Part shown: positions 51,588 through 61,395 of the stretch, piece after piece
Position numbering within the stretch: position 1 is the first letter of the stretch
Layout: each line of letters opens with the position of its first letter
NCBI RefSeq assembly: GCF_003403095.1
Contig: NZ_CP031555.1
Location: 4,032,001-4,096,000, forward strand
Source: Thalassospira indica
GTDB lineage: Bacteria > Pseudomonadota > Alphaproteobacteria > Rhodospirillales > Thalassospiraceae
Direction of reading: 5' to 3'
DNA: 64,000 nucleotides
Notes under the pieces: model-generated
Databases searched by the model: none
Told to the model about the DNA's origin: nothing
What the model saw: only the letters and a program-made list of their open reading frames with translations
Position numbers and translations under genes: made by a program

Positions 51588-52079
51588 ATGGAGACACCGT
51601 TGCAAGCAAACAAAAAGAAGAAAAACGATACGGATACCGGTATTGCGGGATTGTCGCCCGACAGTCCGCTGCGCGGCTTTGTCGGCTATAACCTCAAGCG
51701 TGCCTATATGTCGATCCATAGCGATTTTGTCGCCAGCCTGACGCATCTTGATCTGAAGCCGACGACCTATAGTGCGCTTGCCATCATCAATGAAAACCCA
51801 GATATCAGTCAGACCGATCTGGCGCGGGCTCTTGCCATGGAACGGTCGAACATTGTCGTCATGGTCGATGAACTTCAGGCGCGCGGATTAATTGTGCGCA
51901 ACAAGGTGCCAACCGATCGTCGTGTTTATGCGCTGCGCACCACTGCCAAGGGGATCGAGCTTTTCCTTGAGGCCAGCCGCGCGGTTCAAAAGCACGAAGA
52001 CAAGCTTCTGGAAGGGTTCGATCCCGAAGAACGCACGCATCTTGTAGAGATGCTGATCCGTATTCAGCAGGTCAAATAA
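51588..52079 (+). CDS. MarR-family transcriptional regulator
   Basis: About 160 residues. The winged helix is in YSALAIINENPDISQTDLARALAMERSNIVVMVDELQARGLIVR, followed by the wing with VPTDRRVYALRTT. It resembles CouR/FerR-type MarR repressors, which are released from DNA by hydroxycinnamoyl-CoA. The start is ATG 51588 or, with a better-placed GGAG site, TTG 51600. It would have been transcribed with the TRAP genes before the transposon entered. It is the likely binder of the two TTGTTAT-N5-ATAACAA repeats. Confidence 0.88.
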   Translation: METPLQANKKKKNDTDTGIAGLSPDSPLRGFVGYNLKRAYMSIHSDFVASLTHLDLKPTTYSALAIINENPDISQTDLARALAMERSNIVVMVDELQARGLIVRNKVPTDRRVYALRTTAKGIELFLEASRAVQKHEDKLLEGFDPEERTHLVEMLIRIQQVK

Positions 52080-52101
52080 CGCTTAGATCAGGTAAGGTTC
52101 C

Positions 52102-52563
52102 ATGTTGCGACTGTCCCGTGAAATCCGTGTTGAATGGGGTCACTGCGATCCGGCCCGGATTGTTTATAACCCGAACTTTTATGACTGGATGGAAGGCGGC
52201 CTTCTGGCCTTGTTGTCAGTTGCCGGGTTCGACCTTGCCACCATGATCGCAAAGGATGCCGATTTTCGCGGAACGCCGCTGGTGCGTGGTGATGCCAGTT
52301 TTATGGCACCGGCCCGGGTCGGGGATTTGATCGTGCATCACGTCGAAGTATCACGCTGGGGCGGCAAATCGTTCGACCTTTCCCATCGCTTTACGCTGGG
52401 TGGAACCACCTTGCTTGAAGGATCGCAAACCCGCGTCTGGGGCCGCGCCAACCCGGACAACCCGGCAAGTCTGGTTGCTGTTCCTGTGCCCGATGCGGTC
52501 AAGGCCGCCTTGTCAGAAGACAAGGTTATCCGCCTGACACTCCATCAGGAAACGCAAGCTTAA
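52102..52563 (+). CDS. 4-hydroxybenzoyl-CoA thioesterase-type hot-dog protein
   Basis: 153 residues. The 4HBT signature VEWGHCDPARIVYNPNFYDWME has the catalytic Asp. It would hydrolyse the aroyl-CoA released by the thiolase to a free hydroxybenzoate and CoA. An AGGTAAGG site precedes the ATG. It is 11 bp before the acyl-CoA dehydrogenase gene. Confidence 0.86.
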   Translation: MLRLSREIRVEWGHCDPARIVYNPNFYDWMEGGLLALLSVAGFDLATMIAKDADFRGTPLVRGDASFMAPARVGDLIVHHVEVSRWGGKSFDLSHRFTLGGTTLLEGSQTRVWGRANPDNPASLVAVPVPDAVKAALSEDKVIRLTLHQETQA

Positions 52564-52574
52564 GAGACGCTGCC

Positions 52575-54188
52575 GTGATCCCCTTCAAAGCCCCGATTGA
52601 CGATATTCTGTTTGCCCTGTCAGTGACCGGCGATGAAAACCATGCCGCAGAACACGGCTTTGATGCGGAAATCACCCGCGAAATTCTGGATCATTTTGCC
52701 CGCTTTGCCGAAGACGTCATCGCCCCGATTGACGAGCCGGGCGATCAGGAAGGCTGCAAAATCGAAGTTGGCCGGGTCCGGATGCCGCCCGGGTTTCGCG
52801 CAGCCTATCAGGCCTATGTCGAACAGGGATGGCAATCGATTTCACTGGCCGAGGAGTTTGGTGGTCAGGGTGCACCGGCCACCGTCTGTGGCCCGATCAG
52901 CGAAATACTGGCTGGGGCCTGTCATTCCTTTCAGATGGTCACTGGACTAGTCCCCGGTGCCGCCAGGCTGATTGCGCAATTTGGCACCGATGACCAACGC
53001 CAGACATGGCTTCCCAAACTGGCATCGGGCAGCCACCTTGCCACCATGTGCCTGACCGAACCGCAAGCAGGCTCAGACCTTTCAGATATCCGCACTGTCG
53101 CAAGCCAGCAAGAAGACGGCACTTGGGTTTTGACAGGGGAGAAGATCTTTATCTCTGGCGGGGATCAGGATCTGAGTGATGAAATCCTGCATCTGGTGCT
53201 GGCGCGGACTGGCACCCGCGAAGATGGGGTTCGGGGGCTGACGCTGTTTCTGTGCCCGTCCGATATTGGCGACACGGAACGCAACGCCATCACGGTCACC
53301 CGGATCGAAGAAAAGATGGGTTTGCATGCGTCACCCACCTGCCAACTGGCGTTTGATGGCGCAACCGCCACGCCGATTGGCCCGGTTGGCAAGGGGTTGA
53401 TGTGCATGTTCACCATGATGAACCATGCCCGCCTTGATGTCGCCTTGCAGGGGGTGGCACATGCCACCCGCGCCCATCATATCGCCCAGAGCTATGCCGC
53501 AGAGCGCACGCAAGGCCGCGACCGAAATACCGGTCAATCGATTTCCATTGATCAGCATCACGACGTTGCGCGCATGATGGCCCGCCAAGACATGCTGGCC
53601 ATGACCGGCCGGTTGATGGCCTATAAGACCTTTGCGTTGATGGAGATGGGTACAAATTCGGATCTGATCGAATTCCTGACCCCGATTTGCAAATCGTTCT
53701 GTACCGATGCCGGGGTTGAAGCCGCCCAGATCGGCATTCAGGTCCTTGGCGGCTATGGCTATTTGCGCGAATACCGGGTGGAACAAACACTGCGCGATGC
53801 GCGCATCTGCCAGATTTACGAGGGCACAAACGGCATTCATGCCCTGACCCTTGCCGGTCGTTTGACCCGCCACAAGGACGGCGCAAGTGCCAAGGCGTTC
53901 GAGGCCCTGATCAGCGACCTGATTGCGGGCACCCGCGGAGATACGGAGCTTGCAAAGCAGCTTTTGGCATACTGGCAACAAATGACATCAGAAATCATCG
54001 CCAGCGACACGCCTGAAAAATTCGCCCAGGACTATATGCAGATCAGCGCGGCAACCTATGGCGTGGCACTTTGGACGGAACTGGCGGATCGACTTTCACC
54101 CGATCAAACCAGCCGCTACGAAAAATGTCTGGCGCAGGTAAAGGAATGGGGCCGTGTCACACTGGCCTGTTGCAAGGCACGCGGATAG
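52575..54188 (+). CDS. Acyl-CoA dehydrogenase
   Basis: 537 residues, longer than the usual ~380 because of a C-terminal extension, as in the DmdC-like subgroup. FAD and substrate segments are MCLTEPQAGSDLSDIRTV and GEKIFISGGDQ; the catalytic Glu region is QIYEGTNGIHALTLAGR. The start is GTG 52575. In this locus it could desaturate dihydro-hydroxycinnamoyl-CoA (for example phloretoyl-CoA) and feed it to the hydratase; the substrate is inferred. Confidence 0.86.
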   Translation: MIPFKAPIDDILFALSVTGDENHAAEHGFDAEITREILDHFARFAEDVIAPIDEPGDQEGCKIEVGRVRMPPGFRAAYQAYVEQGWQSISLAEEFGGQGAPATVCGPISEILAGACHSFQMVTGLVPGAARLIAQFGTDDQRQTWLPKLASGSHLATMCLTEPQAGSDLSDIRTVASQQEDGTWVLTGEKIFISGGDQDLSDEILHLVLARTGTREDGVRGLTLFLCPSDIGDTERNAITVTRIEEKMGLHASPTCQLAFDGATATPIGPVGKGLMCMFTMMNHARLDVALQGVAHATRAHHIAQSYAAERTQGRDRNTGQSISIDQHHDVARMMARQDMLAMTGRLMAYKTFALMEMGTNSDLIEFLTPICKSFCTDAGVEAAQIGIQVLGGYGYLREYRVEQTLRDARICQIYEGTNGIHALTLAGRLTRHKDGASAKAFEALISDLIAGTRGDTELAKQLLAYWQQMTSEIIASDTPEKFAQDYMQISAATYGVALWTELADRLSPDQTSRYEKCLAQVKEWGRVTLACCKARG

Positions 54189-54199
54189 TTAATCAGTCA

Positions 54200-54237
54200 C
54201 CTGCGCCCTGTCACGCCATCGCAGGACAGGGCGCAGG
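54200..54237. terminator. Hairpin between convergent genes
   Basis: A perfect 13-bp stem (CCTGCGCCCTGTC / GACAGGGCGCAGG) with a 12-nt loop between the rightward acyl-CoA dehydrogenase and the leftward kinase gene. No long T-run, but position and strength point to a bidirectional terminator. Confidence 0.7.
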
Positions 54238-54245
54238 AATGAGCA

Positions 54246-55766
54246 TCAAGAATTCACTGCCGCGAACCGCGCCCAGAACGGCAACATCGCCTTTTCAAGG
54301 TCATGCCACATCGCAAAGCGTTTGCGATAAATCTCGCTGGCATCCGGGTTCGGGCTGTAATGGCGGTCCATCGAAACCATGTTGTCGGCGGCCTGTTCAT
54401 AACCGTGATACATTCCAACCCCGACGGCCGCTGCCATCGCCGCCCCCAATGCACCGGTTTCCTGACATTTTGCCACACTGAGCGGTAGCTCAAGAATATC
54501 GGCGATGATCTGTGGCCAGATTGGGCTCCGCGCCCCGCCGCCGGACAGAATGATCTTGTCAAACCGTGCCCCGGTTGCACGCAGTTTGTTCAAATGCTGC
54601 CGATGGGCAAAGGTCACACCTTCGTAAATGGCGCGCAACATATCGGCCCGCCCGTGCCATCCACCAACGCCAAAAAATCCCGCGCGTGCTGTACCGTTAC
54701 ACGGCGCACCATAAAGGTATGGATGGTAATAGGGCCCATCGAGACCAAAGGTGCTTTTGGCAACCAGTTCGTTGGCAAGATCAAATGGCGATTTTCCTGC
54801 TGCCACTTCGGCATCATGTTCAAGATATTCACGCACCAGCCATTCCAGATTGACGGCCGACGTCGCCGAACTTTCGATCGACATGAACCGGCGATCCGCA
54901 TAGCCCGAGGACATGAAAATCTCGTTCTCGTTCTGGAAATCGACATTTTCGACAATGATCTGATTGATGCTCCAGGTGCCGACAATCATCGATGCCTGTC
55001 CCGGCCGTGCAACGCCCGAACCAAGGGCACTTGCGATCACGTCAAAGAAGCCGGCAACAACCGGCGTGCCTGCACGAAGACCGGTTTTGGCCGCAACATC
55101 GGCCGTCACGTGACCAACAACCTCGCTTGGATGGGCAAGACGCGGAAGCTTTTGGCGCGCATCCAGAATGCCGAATGCATCAAGCAGTTCGTCATCATAA
55201 ACGTTCTCTGGCATGCGCAGCATGCCACATCCGCCCATGTCGGAAATGTCCGTCACCAGTTCATTGGTCAGCGCATGCGTCACGATGTCCTTGCACAACA
55301 AGACCGACTGCGTTGCCTCGTACATTTCCGGGCGTTCACGCTTGATCCATGCCAGCAAGGTTGGCGTTTGTGACACCCATGGACGTTGTCCGGAAATCGG
55401 ATAAGTGATGTCCCCCACCCCATCGGACGCAAGCTTATCCACCAGCGCATTGGCACGTGTATCAAGCGATTGAATTCCCAGAAGGGCCTTGCCACCGGCA
55501 CCAAGCAAATACAGCCCGTTGCCATGTCCGGCACTGCCGATGGCAGCGATATCGGAGGTATCAACGCCTGATTTGTCGATGACCTTTGCCACCACCTCAA
55601 AGAGGTCATGGCGCATCTGATCAATATCGCGTTCAACAAATCCCGGTGCCGGGCAGCGCGAAACAGCCTCCCGCGAGGCATGGGCAATTTCGCGCCCGTT
55701 GGCATCGAACAATACGGTTTTGACGACCGTATTGCCCGCATCAATTCCAAGAAAATAACGTCCCAT
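54246..55766 (-). CDS. FGGY-family carbohydrate kinase
   Basis: 506 residues. The N-terminal phosphate motif is YFLGIDAGNTVVKTVLFDANG; the FGGY signature region is in ILSGGGARSPIWPQIIADIL and the catalytic Asp in GFFDVIASALG. It resembles the L-xylulose/xylulose and erythritol kinase groups. The start is ATG 55766 behind AAGGAT; upstream codons overlap the aldolase gene. It phosphorylates the imported sugar or polyol. Last gene of the leftward operon, 4 bp after the aldolase. Confidence 0.87.
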   Translation of the reverse strand: MGRYFLGIDAGNTVVKTVLFDANGREIAHASREAVSRCPAPGFVERDIDQMRHDLFEVVAKVIDKSGVDTSDIAAIGSAGHGNGLYLLGAGGKALLGIQSLDTRANALVDKLASDGVGDITYPISGQRPWVSQTPTLLAWIKRERPEMYEATQSVLLCKDIVTHALTNELVTDISDMGGCGMLRMPENVYDDELLDAFGILDARQKLPRLAHPSEVVGHVTADVAAKTGLRAGTPVVAGFFDVIASALGSGVARPGQASMIVGTWSINQIIVENVDFQNENEIFMSSGYADRRFMSIESSATSAVNLEWLVREYLEHDAEVAAGKSPFDLANELVAKSTFGLDGPYYHPYLYGAPCNGTARAGFFGVGGWHGRADMLRAIYEGVTFAHRQHLNKLRATGARFDKIILSGGGARSPIWPQIIADILELPLSVAKCQETGALGAAMAAAVGVGMYHGYEQAADNMVSMDRHYSPNPDASEIYRKRFAMWHDLEKAMLPFWARFAAVNS

Positions 55767-55770
55767 GGTT

Positions 55771-56619
55771 CTATCCTTTGAGCCCAAGATAGATATCCCA
55801 TGCTTTGGCGCCGTCTGCCTGATCATGGATCATCGCCATCAGGGCCGCGACAACCGCCTTTGGATTGTCATGCTGATAAATGTTGCGCCCATAGACCATG
55901 CCATGCGCCCCCTGTGCCATCAGGGCCGCTGAATTATCAAACACGGTTCTGAGATCGGCCTTGCCACCACCGCGCACAAGAACCGGGCAACGAGCTGCTT
56001 GCACAACATGATGGAAATCGTCGGGATCATCGGTTGGATCGGCCTTGATGATATCGGCACCCATTTCACGGGCCAGCCTTACCAGCGTTGTGACCTTTTC
56101 GGTATCCCCGTCGACGAGATAACCGCCACGTTCACTGTTTGGCTGCATGACAAGTGGCTCGATCATCAGCGGCATGCCATATTTTTCGCAGTCATTGCCA
56201 AGCTTCGAAATGTTCTTAACGCATTGACGGAAAAGATCAGGTTCATCTGGCAACATGAAAAGATTGACCACGACACAAGCCGCATCCATCCGCAAAGCCG
56301 GCAAGATCGGATCGGTTTCATTCTGCATCACCGCCCACATCGAACGATGGCGTTCCTTGTTATAGGGGTTGCCCATATCAACACGCATCACCAGTGCCGG
56401 CCGGTTTTCACCCGGAAGGGTTTGCAAAAGATCGGACTGCCCGTAATTCATCTGGATGGCATCGGGACGGGCATCAACCAAAGTGTTGATGACTGACTGG
56501 ATATCTTCGAGACCCACCATAAAGCTCGGCTCGTTGCAGACGCCGTGGTCAATCGCAACATCGAGACAGCGACCGTTTTTCATCAAACGATTCAGGCGCA
56601 CTTTTTTTGATAGATACAT
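55771..56619 (-). CDS. Class I aldolase of the DhnA/LsrF type
   Basis: 282 residues of the DeoC/FbaB aldolase superfamily: CLDVAIDHGVC, the Schiff-base Lys in GADIIKADPTDDP and the phosphate-binding VRGGGKAD and GMVYGRNIYQ loops. These proteins cleave or transfer keto-sugar phosphates. It lies between the GlpD-like dehydrogenase and the kinase and probably splits the oxidised sugar phosphate. A small palindrome (ACCGGAA / TTCCGGT) sits upstream at 56634-56649. Confidence 0.85.
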   Translation of the reverse strand: MYLSKKVRLNRLMKNGRCLDVAIDHGVCNEPSFMVGLEDIQSVINTLVDARPDAIQMNYGQSDLLQTLPGENRPALVMRVDMGNPYNKERHRSMWAVMQNETDPILPALRMDAACVVVNLFMLPDEPDLFRQCVKNISKLGNDCEKYGMPLMIEPLVMQPNSERGGYLVDGDTEKVTTLVRLAREMGADIIKADPTDDPDDFHHVVQAARCPVLVRGGGKADLRTVFDNSAALMAQGAHGMVYGRNIYQHDNPKAVVAALMAMIHDQADGAKAWDIYLGLKG

Positions 56620-56655
56620 GTTTCCTCCTCTGACCGGAATTTCCGGTTATTTTTT

Positions 56656-58350
56656 TCAGACAATACTGTGTTTTTTGCCGAGCTCTTCGCGCAGCAATTG
56701 TGTGTGATGATCCAGTTCGGCTGCTGACCAGCCCAGAATGCCAGACATCAACGTTCCGATTTCCTCGATCAAATTGGGAGTGATCCCGCCTTCCAGACCG
56801 ATACCCGTGCGGCGCAACAGGATGTCGGAAAGGCTTCGAACCTTTTCATTACGGATCAGGAATTCGATCTCGCGGCGCGAATAGGTTTCCGCTGCCACAA
56901 GCGGGCCATCCGGTTCGGCCTGACAGAACCGCGCAATATCAAGAGCTCTGCTGCCATACCTTTCGGCAAGGCGTTCAAGTGTTGGGCGATCAACAGCAAG
57001 ATCGATCAGCTCTGCGCCGATCCAGTCATCAAGATCGCTTTCGGAGTTGGGAAAATCACGCCCACCGCCGATCTTCAGACGACGGGTATCGCAAACACGG
57101 TTCCGCCCCAGCCGCCGCAAAACAACATCGGCGATTTCTTCGCCAAACACACGGAAGGTGGTCCATTTGCCCCCAATCAGACTGATGACCGGGAAATCAC
57201 GCTTTTCATTGGCTTCCTGTTCGCGGTGCGAATGATCGCGGCTGATCCGGCCGGTTGCATCCGCGTCACTGACAGGAAGCGGTCTGACACCGGTAAAGAC
57301 ATGAACAATATCGTCACGCGCGATCTCGATTTCCGGAAACACAAAGCGCAATGCGCCAAGCATGTAGTCCTTTTCGCTTTCCTCGCAGCGGGCAAGTTCC
57401 GGATCATCGATCAGGATGTCGGTCGACCCGACAAGCGACACACCAAGATAGTTAAAGGCAATGCAAATTCGGCCATCCGCATTCTCGTAATAGACCATCT
57501 GATCGCCAAGGGCGCTGGCGAGCTGCGCATTGCGGATCATCAGATGCGATCCCTTGGTCCCGCGCACAAAGCGCGGGGTATCGTTTTCCTGACCACCGGA
57601 CAGGGCAAGATTGGTAAAATCGACCCAAGCACCGGTGGCATTCACCACAAGATCGGGCGTAATCGTCCCGGTTTCGCCAGTCAAACGGTCGCGCCAATGG
57701 AGTTCAGCACCGTCGACCTTTTCGACACCGATATAGGAATGCGCGCTGGCATTCGGGCAGGCCTGCTCGGTATCGAGGATCATTTCGACACCCAACCGTT
57801 CGGGATACTTCACCCAGGCATCGTAATAGATCGCGCCAAACTTCGCATCCTGTGAAAGATCGGGTGCCATGGTTTGAAGTTGCTTGCGCGAGACAAACCG
57901 ATGCGCTGGCATGGTGCGGCTTTTGCGCGACAACCAGTCATAAAGCATCAGGCCGATCTTGATCATGATTGCGGATCGCCGCGACGGTCCGCTTCGCAAA
58001 CCGATGAAACGCTTTAAAGATGCAAGCGAGCCATGAACCGTATCAAAAATCGGCACAAGCGTTGGCAGCGGAAAGACATAATGCGGTGCATTGCGCAGCA
58101 GGAAGTCACGTTCCTGCAAGGACTGCCTGACCAAGCGAAACTCGCCATTTTCCAGATAGCGCAACCCGCCATGGACCATGCGTGAAAGTGCCGCACTTGC
58201 ACCGGAACAGAAATCCCTCTGTTCAAGCAAAACAACATCTACCCCCTGCAGGGCAAGATCACGGAACACACTTATTCCGTTGATCCCGCCCCCGACCACC
58301 ACGACAGCGGCCCGTTTCGGGATAACTTTATCCTGAGAATTATGTGTCAT
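56656..58350 (-). CDS. FAD-dependent glycerol-3-phosphate dehydrogenase family protein
   Basis: 564 residues of the GlpD family. The FAD-binding motif is VVVGGGINGISVFRDLALQGVDV; the DFCSGASAALSRMVHGGLRYLE segment is typical. In sugar-alcohol operons such paralogues oxidise polyol phosphates (EryB on erythritol phosphate is an example). Context with a kinase and an aldolase makes that more likely than plain glycerol use. It starts 11 bp downstream of the aldo/keto reductase gene. Confidence 0.85.
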   Translation of the reverse strand: MTHNSQDKVIPKRAAVVVVGGGINGISVFRDLALQGVDVVLLEQRDFCSGASAALSRMVHGGLRYLENGEFRLVRQSLQERDFLLRNAPHYVFPLPTLVPIFDTVHGSLASLKRFIGLRSGPSRRSAIMIKIGLMLYDWLSRKSRTMPAHRFVSRKQLQTMAPDLSQDAKFGAIYYDAWVKYPERLGVEMILDTEQACPNASAHSYIGVEKVDGAELHWRDRLTGETGTITPDLVVNATGAWVDFTNLALSGGQENDTPRFVRGTKGSHLMIRNAQLASALGDQMVYYENADGRICIAFNYLGVSLVGSTDILIDDPELARCEESEKDYMLGALRFVFPEIEIARDDIVHVFTGVRPLPVSDADATGRISRDHSHREQEANEKRDFPVISLIGGKWTTFRVFGEEIADVVLRRLGRNRVCDTRRLKIGGGRDFPNSESDLDDWIGAELIDLAVDRPTLERLAERYGSRALDIARFCQAEPDGPLVAAETYSRREIEFLIRNEKVRSLSDILLRRTGIGLEGGITPNLIEEIGTLMSGILGWSAAELDHHTQLLREELGKKHSIV

Positions 58351-58361
58351 CTCATGATCAA

Positions 58362-59357
58362 TCAGGCGGCACGCGCAACAGGGCCAAGGTGGGCTGATAT
58401 GGCCTTATCAATGATGGCCAGTTCGTCGGCACCCAGGACGATTTCACCGGCCTTTGCATTTTCTGCTGCTTGCTCGGCATTGCGCGCCCCGCAAAGCGAG
58501 AAGGTTATGCCCTTTTGCGCAATGGTCCAGGCAATCACAATCTGGCCCGGCTGCACATTGTGTGCATCGGCAATCGGTTGCAGGACCTTCATGAATTCGG
58601 CAACGCGTTTGCGGTTTTCAACCGAGAATTTCGGGTTTTCACGACGAAGATCGTCGCCTTCGAACACCCGGTCCGGGCCGATCTTGCCCGAAAGCAGACC
58701 AAGCGCCATCGATGAGTAGCTTAGTATCGCGACGTTATTTTCGACACATAGCGGGACCAGCTCGTCTTCAAGCTGGCGTTCGAGCATGTTGTAGCATTCC
58801 TGAATGCTGTCGAGCTGACCGGCCGCGAGATACTGCTTCATCTCGTCGGCGTTCACGTTGCTGATCCCGATCGAGCGGATCTTGCCTTCTTTTTTCAGAT
58901 CAAGAAGGGTGCCCATGGTTTCGGAAATTGGCGTCGTCGGGTCCTGCCAGTGGGTGATGTAAAGGTCGACATAATCGGTGCGCAGACGCTTCAGACTTGT
59001 TTCAAGTTCGCTGCGAACAGACTCGGCGCCCAGATAGCGATGGATCTTCTTGTCATGTTCATCGACAAAATAGTTGCCCTTGTCCGTATCCCAGACCATG
59101 CCGCATTTGGTGGCGATCACCACCTGATCACGACGGCCTTCTATCGCCTTGCCAACCAGTTCTTCCGCACGGCCAAGCCCATAGGCCGGTGCGGTATCAA
59201 TCAGCGTGATACCGGCATCAACGGATGCCTGAATTGCCTTGATGGAGTTGGCGTCATCGTGACCACCCCACATCCAGCCCCCCATGGCCCAGGTTCCAAG
59301 CCCAATTGCGGATGCCGATACACCGGATTTTCCAATTTCACGAATAAGCTGTGCCAT
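58362..59357 (-). CDS. Aldo/keto reductase
   Basis: 331 residues. The catalytic set is visible: Asp and Tyr in LIDTAPAYGLGRAEE, Lys in VVIATKCGM and His in LYITHWQDP. The NADPH-binding GARNAEQAAENAKA is near the end. It could reduce an aldose to the polyol used by the operon or work in reverse. Its start overlaps the stop of the SorC-type regulator by 1 bp. Confidence 0.87.
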   Translation of the reverse strand: MAQLIREIGKSGVSASAIGLGTWAMGGWMWGGHDDANSIKAIQASVDAGITLIDTAPAYGLGRAEELVGKAIEGRRDQVVIATKCGMVWDTDKGNYFVDEHDKKIHRYLGAESVRSELETSLKRLRTDYVDLYITHWQDPTTPISETMGTLLDLKKEGKIRSIGISNVNADEMKQYLAAGQLDSIQECYNMLERQLEDELVPLCVENNVAILSYSSMALGLLSGKIGPDRVFEGDDLRRENPKFSVENRKRVAEFMKVLQPIADAHNVQPGQIVIAWTIAQKGITFSLCGARNAEQAAENAKAGEIVLGADELAIIDKAISAHLGPVARAA

Positions 59358-60319
59358 CAGGCATCTCCTTTTAGTATGTCGCTGACCGCATAGGCGGTTT
59401 GCTCGTCTATCGCCAAAGTCGTCAGGAAATCACCGCGCAGGATGGCCGCAATCGGTTCTGCCTTGTGTTGCCCACTGGCAATGGCAAAACGGTGCGGGAT
59501 CTGACGCAGTTCTTCGAGGGTAAGGGCAACCACACGGTCATTGCCCGAATAGTCACAGGGAGTTCCATCCTTGCTGATCAGATGTGCAAGCAATTCGCCG
59601 CTCGCCCCGGCGGCAAGGACTTCTGCCGGATCGATATCGTCATCAAGTGAAAGGTAGGTCGATGTACTTGCCCGCACGGAACCGATACCCATCACCGCAA
59701 TGTCGGCCTTGCGGGCGATGTCAAAAACATCACGGATGGATCGTTCATCAAGCAGGGTATCGCGGGCTTCACGCGATCCGGCAATAATCGGCGCATGCAG
59801 TTGAAGTGCCCGCCCGCCAAGCTTTTCTGCCATCGCCATCGAGACCTGATTGACGTCGGTGTAATATTTCCCCTGAACCCCGCCGGTCCCGGGAACAACG
59901 GTTACGTCATAGCTACGTTTTGGCTTCATGGCCTCGACAATTGCGCTGACACCGACACCGCCCGAAATCGCAATCGTCATGCCGTCTTGGAGTTTCTCAA
60001 ACAATGCAGCCGCTGCGGCATCGGCAGTCGATTTGATTGTGATCCTGGGATCTGTTGAAACTTCCGGCACCACGATCGCATTGTCGATCCGCCCCATTTC
60101 GGCAATCAGGGTGCCAAGATCCAGCATACTGCCAAACGGTGATTTTACCGTGATTTCAACCAGACCGCGTTCCTGCCCTTCCTTCACCAGTCGATTGACT
60201 GTGGTGTGGGACAGTCCGGTCATTTCTGCGATCTTGGCCTGGGAGATATTCTGTTGATAGAACATCACCAGAACCTTGTGCAAACGGCGTAGTCGCTCGA
60301 ATTCTGTGCTGTTTGTCAT
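59357..60319 (-). CDS. SorC/DeoR-type sugar-binding transcriptional regulator
   Basis: 320 residues. The helix-turn-helix is at residues ~20-45 (QQNISQAKIAEMTGLSHTTVNRLV); the rest is a SorC-type sugar-phosphate-binding domain (AISGGVGVSAIVEAM, VVPGTGGVQGKY). This family includes EryD and controls sugar operons from within them. It lies between the transporter and the enzymes. Confidence 0.87.
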   Translation of the reverse strand: MTNSTEFERLRRLHKVLVMFYQQNISQAKIAEMTGLSHTTVNRLVKEGQERGLVEITVKSPFGSMLDLGTLIAEMGRIDNAIVVPEVSTDPRITIKSTADAAAAALFEKLQDGMTIAISGGVGVSAIVEAMKPKRSYDVTVVPGTGGVQGKYYTDVNQVSMAMAEKLGGRALQLHAPIIAGSREARDTLLDERSIRDVFDIARKADIAVMGIGSVRASTSTYLSLDDDIDPAEVLAAGASGELLAHLISKDGTPCDYSGNDRVVALTLEELRQIPHRFAIASGQHKAEPIAAILRGDFLTTLAIDEQTAYAVSDILKGDA

Positions 60320-60339
60320 TCTTTTTATTCCTGCCGCAA

Positions 60340-61395
60340 TTACGATTTGGCCGACGCGCCGCGTTTGCGGCGGTTAAGCAGATGATCAGCCGATACCGCG
60401 ACCAGAAGGATCAGACCGCGAATGATGTCCTGCCAGTAAACCGGGACGTCGAGAAGGATCAGCGAACTTGTCACCAGCGACAAAAGTGCCGCCCCCAACA
60501 CCGCTCCGAAAATTGTGCCAGAACCCCCGTTCAGGCTGGCCCCGCCGATAACAGCGGCGGCAATAACGCTAAGTTCCATGCCGATGCCAAATTGTGGGGT
60601 CGCCGCACCAAATCGCGCCATATAGACAACCCCGGCCACACCGGACAAAAGCCCGCAAAGGGTCGAACAGAAGATCTTTATCCGTTTGGTCTTGATCCCT
60701 GAGAACAGCGCGGCTTTTTCATTACTGCCGGTGTAATAGACTTTGCGAAAGATGGTGGAATGCCGCAGCAAGAGATCGAAAAACACCACCAATGCAAAGA
60801 ACAGAATGATGACAAACGGCATGCCGGCAATGTCGCCCTGTCCGATGAATTTGAAGCTTGGCGGCAGGCTGAACAGCGACTGCGGGGTCCCTTTGGTGAT
60901 CAGCAGCGAAAGACCGCGCGCAATCACCATGAAGGCAAGCGAAACGATAAAGAAGTGAAGCCCGATGCGGGTCACGCATTGTCCCATCAGGAACCCGATG
61001 AAACCGCATACCAGAACGGCAATCATACTGGCCGTCCAGGGATCCAACCCCATCAGGAACAACTTGCCACCAATCACCATCGCCAGACACACGACCGAAC
61101 CGACAGAAAGATCAATCCCGCCAACGATCAGAAGAATGGTCATGCCGACCACGACAATCCCCTCTATCGAGAAGGACAGCAACATGGCGCGGAAATTCTG
61201 CCAGGTCAGGAAATAGGGTGAGGCAAAGCTCATGGCGATGCAGATGATAAGGATGATGGCAACAAGCCCAGCTTCACGGGCCTTGAAGATTCCCAGCATT
61301 CGGCTTTGCCCCGCGTTTTCCAATTGGGTTGTCTCCGCTTTCAGGTTTTCGTCTTTTGATTTGGTTCGTGATTTCAGTGCCTTGACCAATGTCAT
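60340..61395 (-). CDS. Ribose-type ABC transporter permease
   Basis: 351 residues with about eight to ten hydrophobic helices and the RbsC pattern: VGMTILLIVGGIDLSVGSV and the FGAATPQFGIGMELSVIAAAVIGGASLNGG motif. The start is ATG 61395 (MTLVKALKSR), overlapping the ATPase stop by 4 bp; more open codons upstream lie inside the ATPase gene. Confidence 0.9.
   Translation of the reverse strand: MTLVKALKSRTKSKDENLKAETTQLENAGQSRMLGIFKAREAGLVAIILIICIAMSFASPYFLTWQNFRAMLLSFSIEGIVVVGMTILLIVGGIDLSVGSVVCLAMVIGGKLFLMGLDPWTASMIAVLVCGFIGFLMGQCVTRIGLHFFIVSLAFMVIARGLSLLITKGTPQSLFSLPPSFKFIGQGDIAGMPFVIILFFALVVFFDLLLRHSTIFRKVYYTGSNEKAALFSGIKTKRIKIFCSTLCGLLSGVAGVVYMARFGAATPQFGIGMELSVIAAAVIGGASLNGGSGTIFGAVLGAALLSLVTSSLILLDVPVYWQDIIRGLILLVAVSADHLLNRRKRGASAKS

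Noticed and set aside
56634..56658. Rho-independent terminator between the GlpD-like and aldolase genes
   Set aside because: The T-run after the small palindrome is on the strand opposite to the operon's transcription, so it would not end these transcripts.
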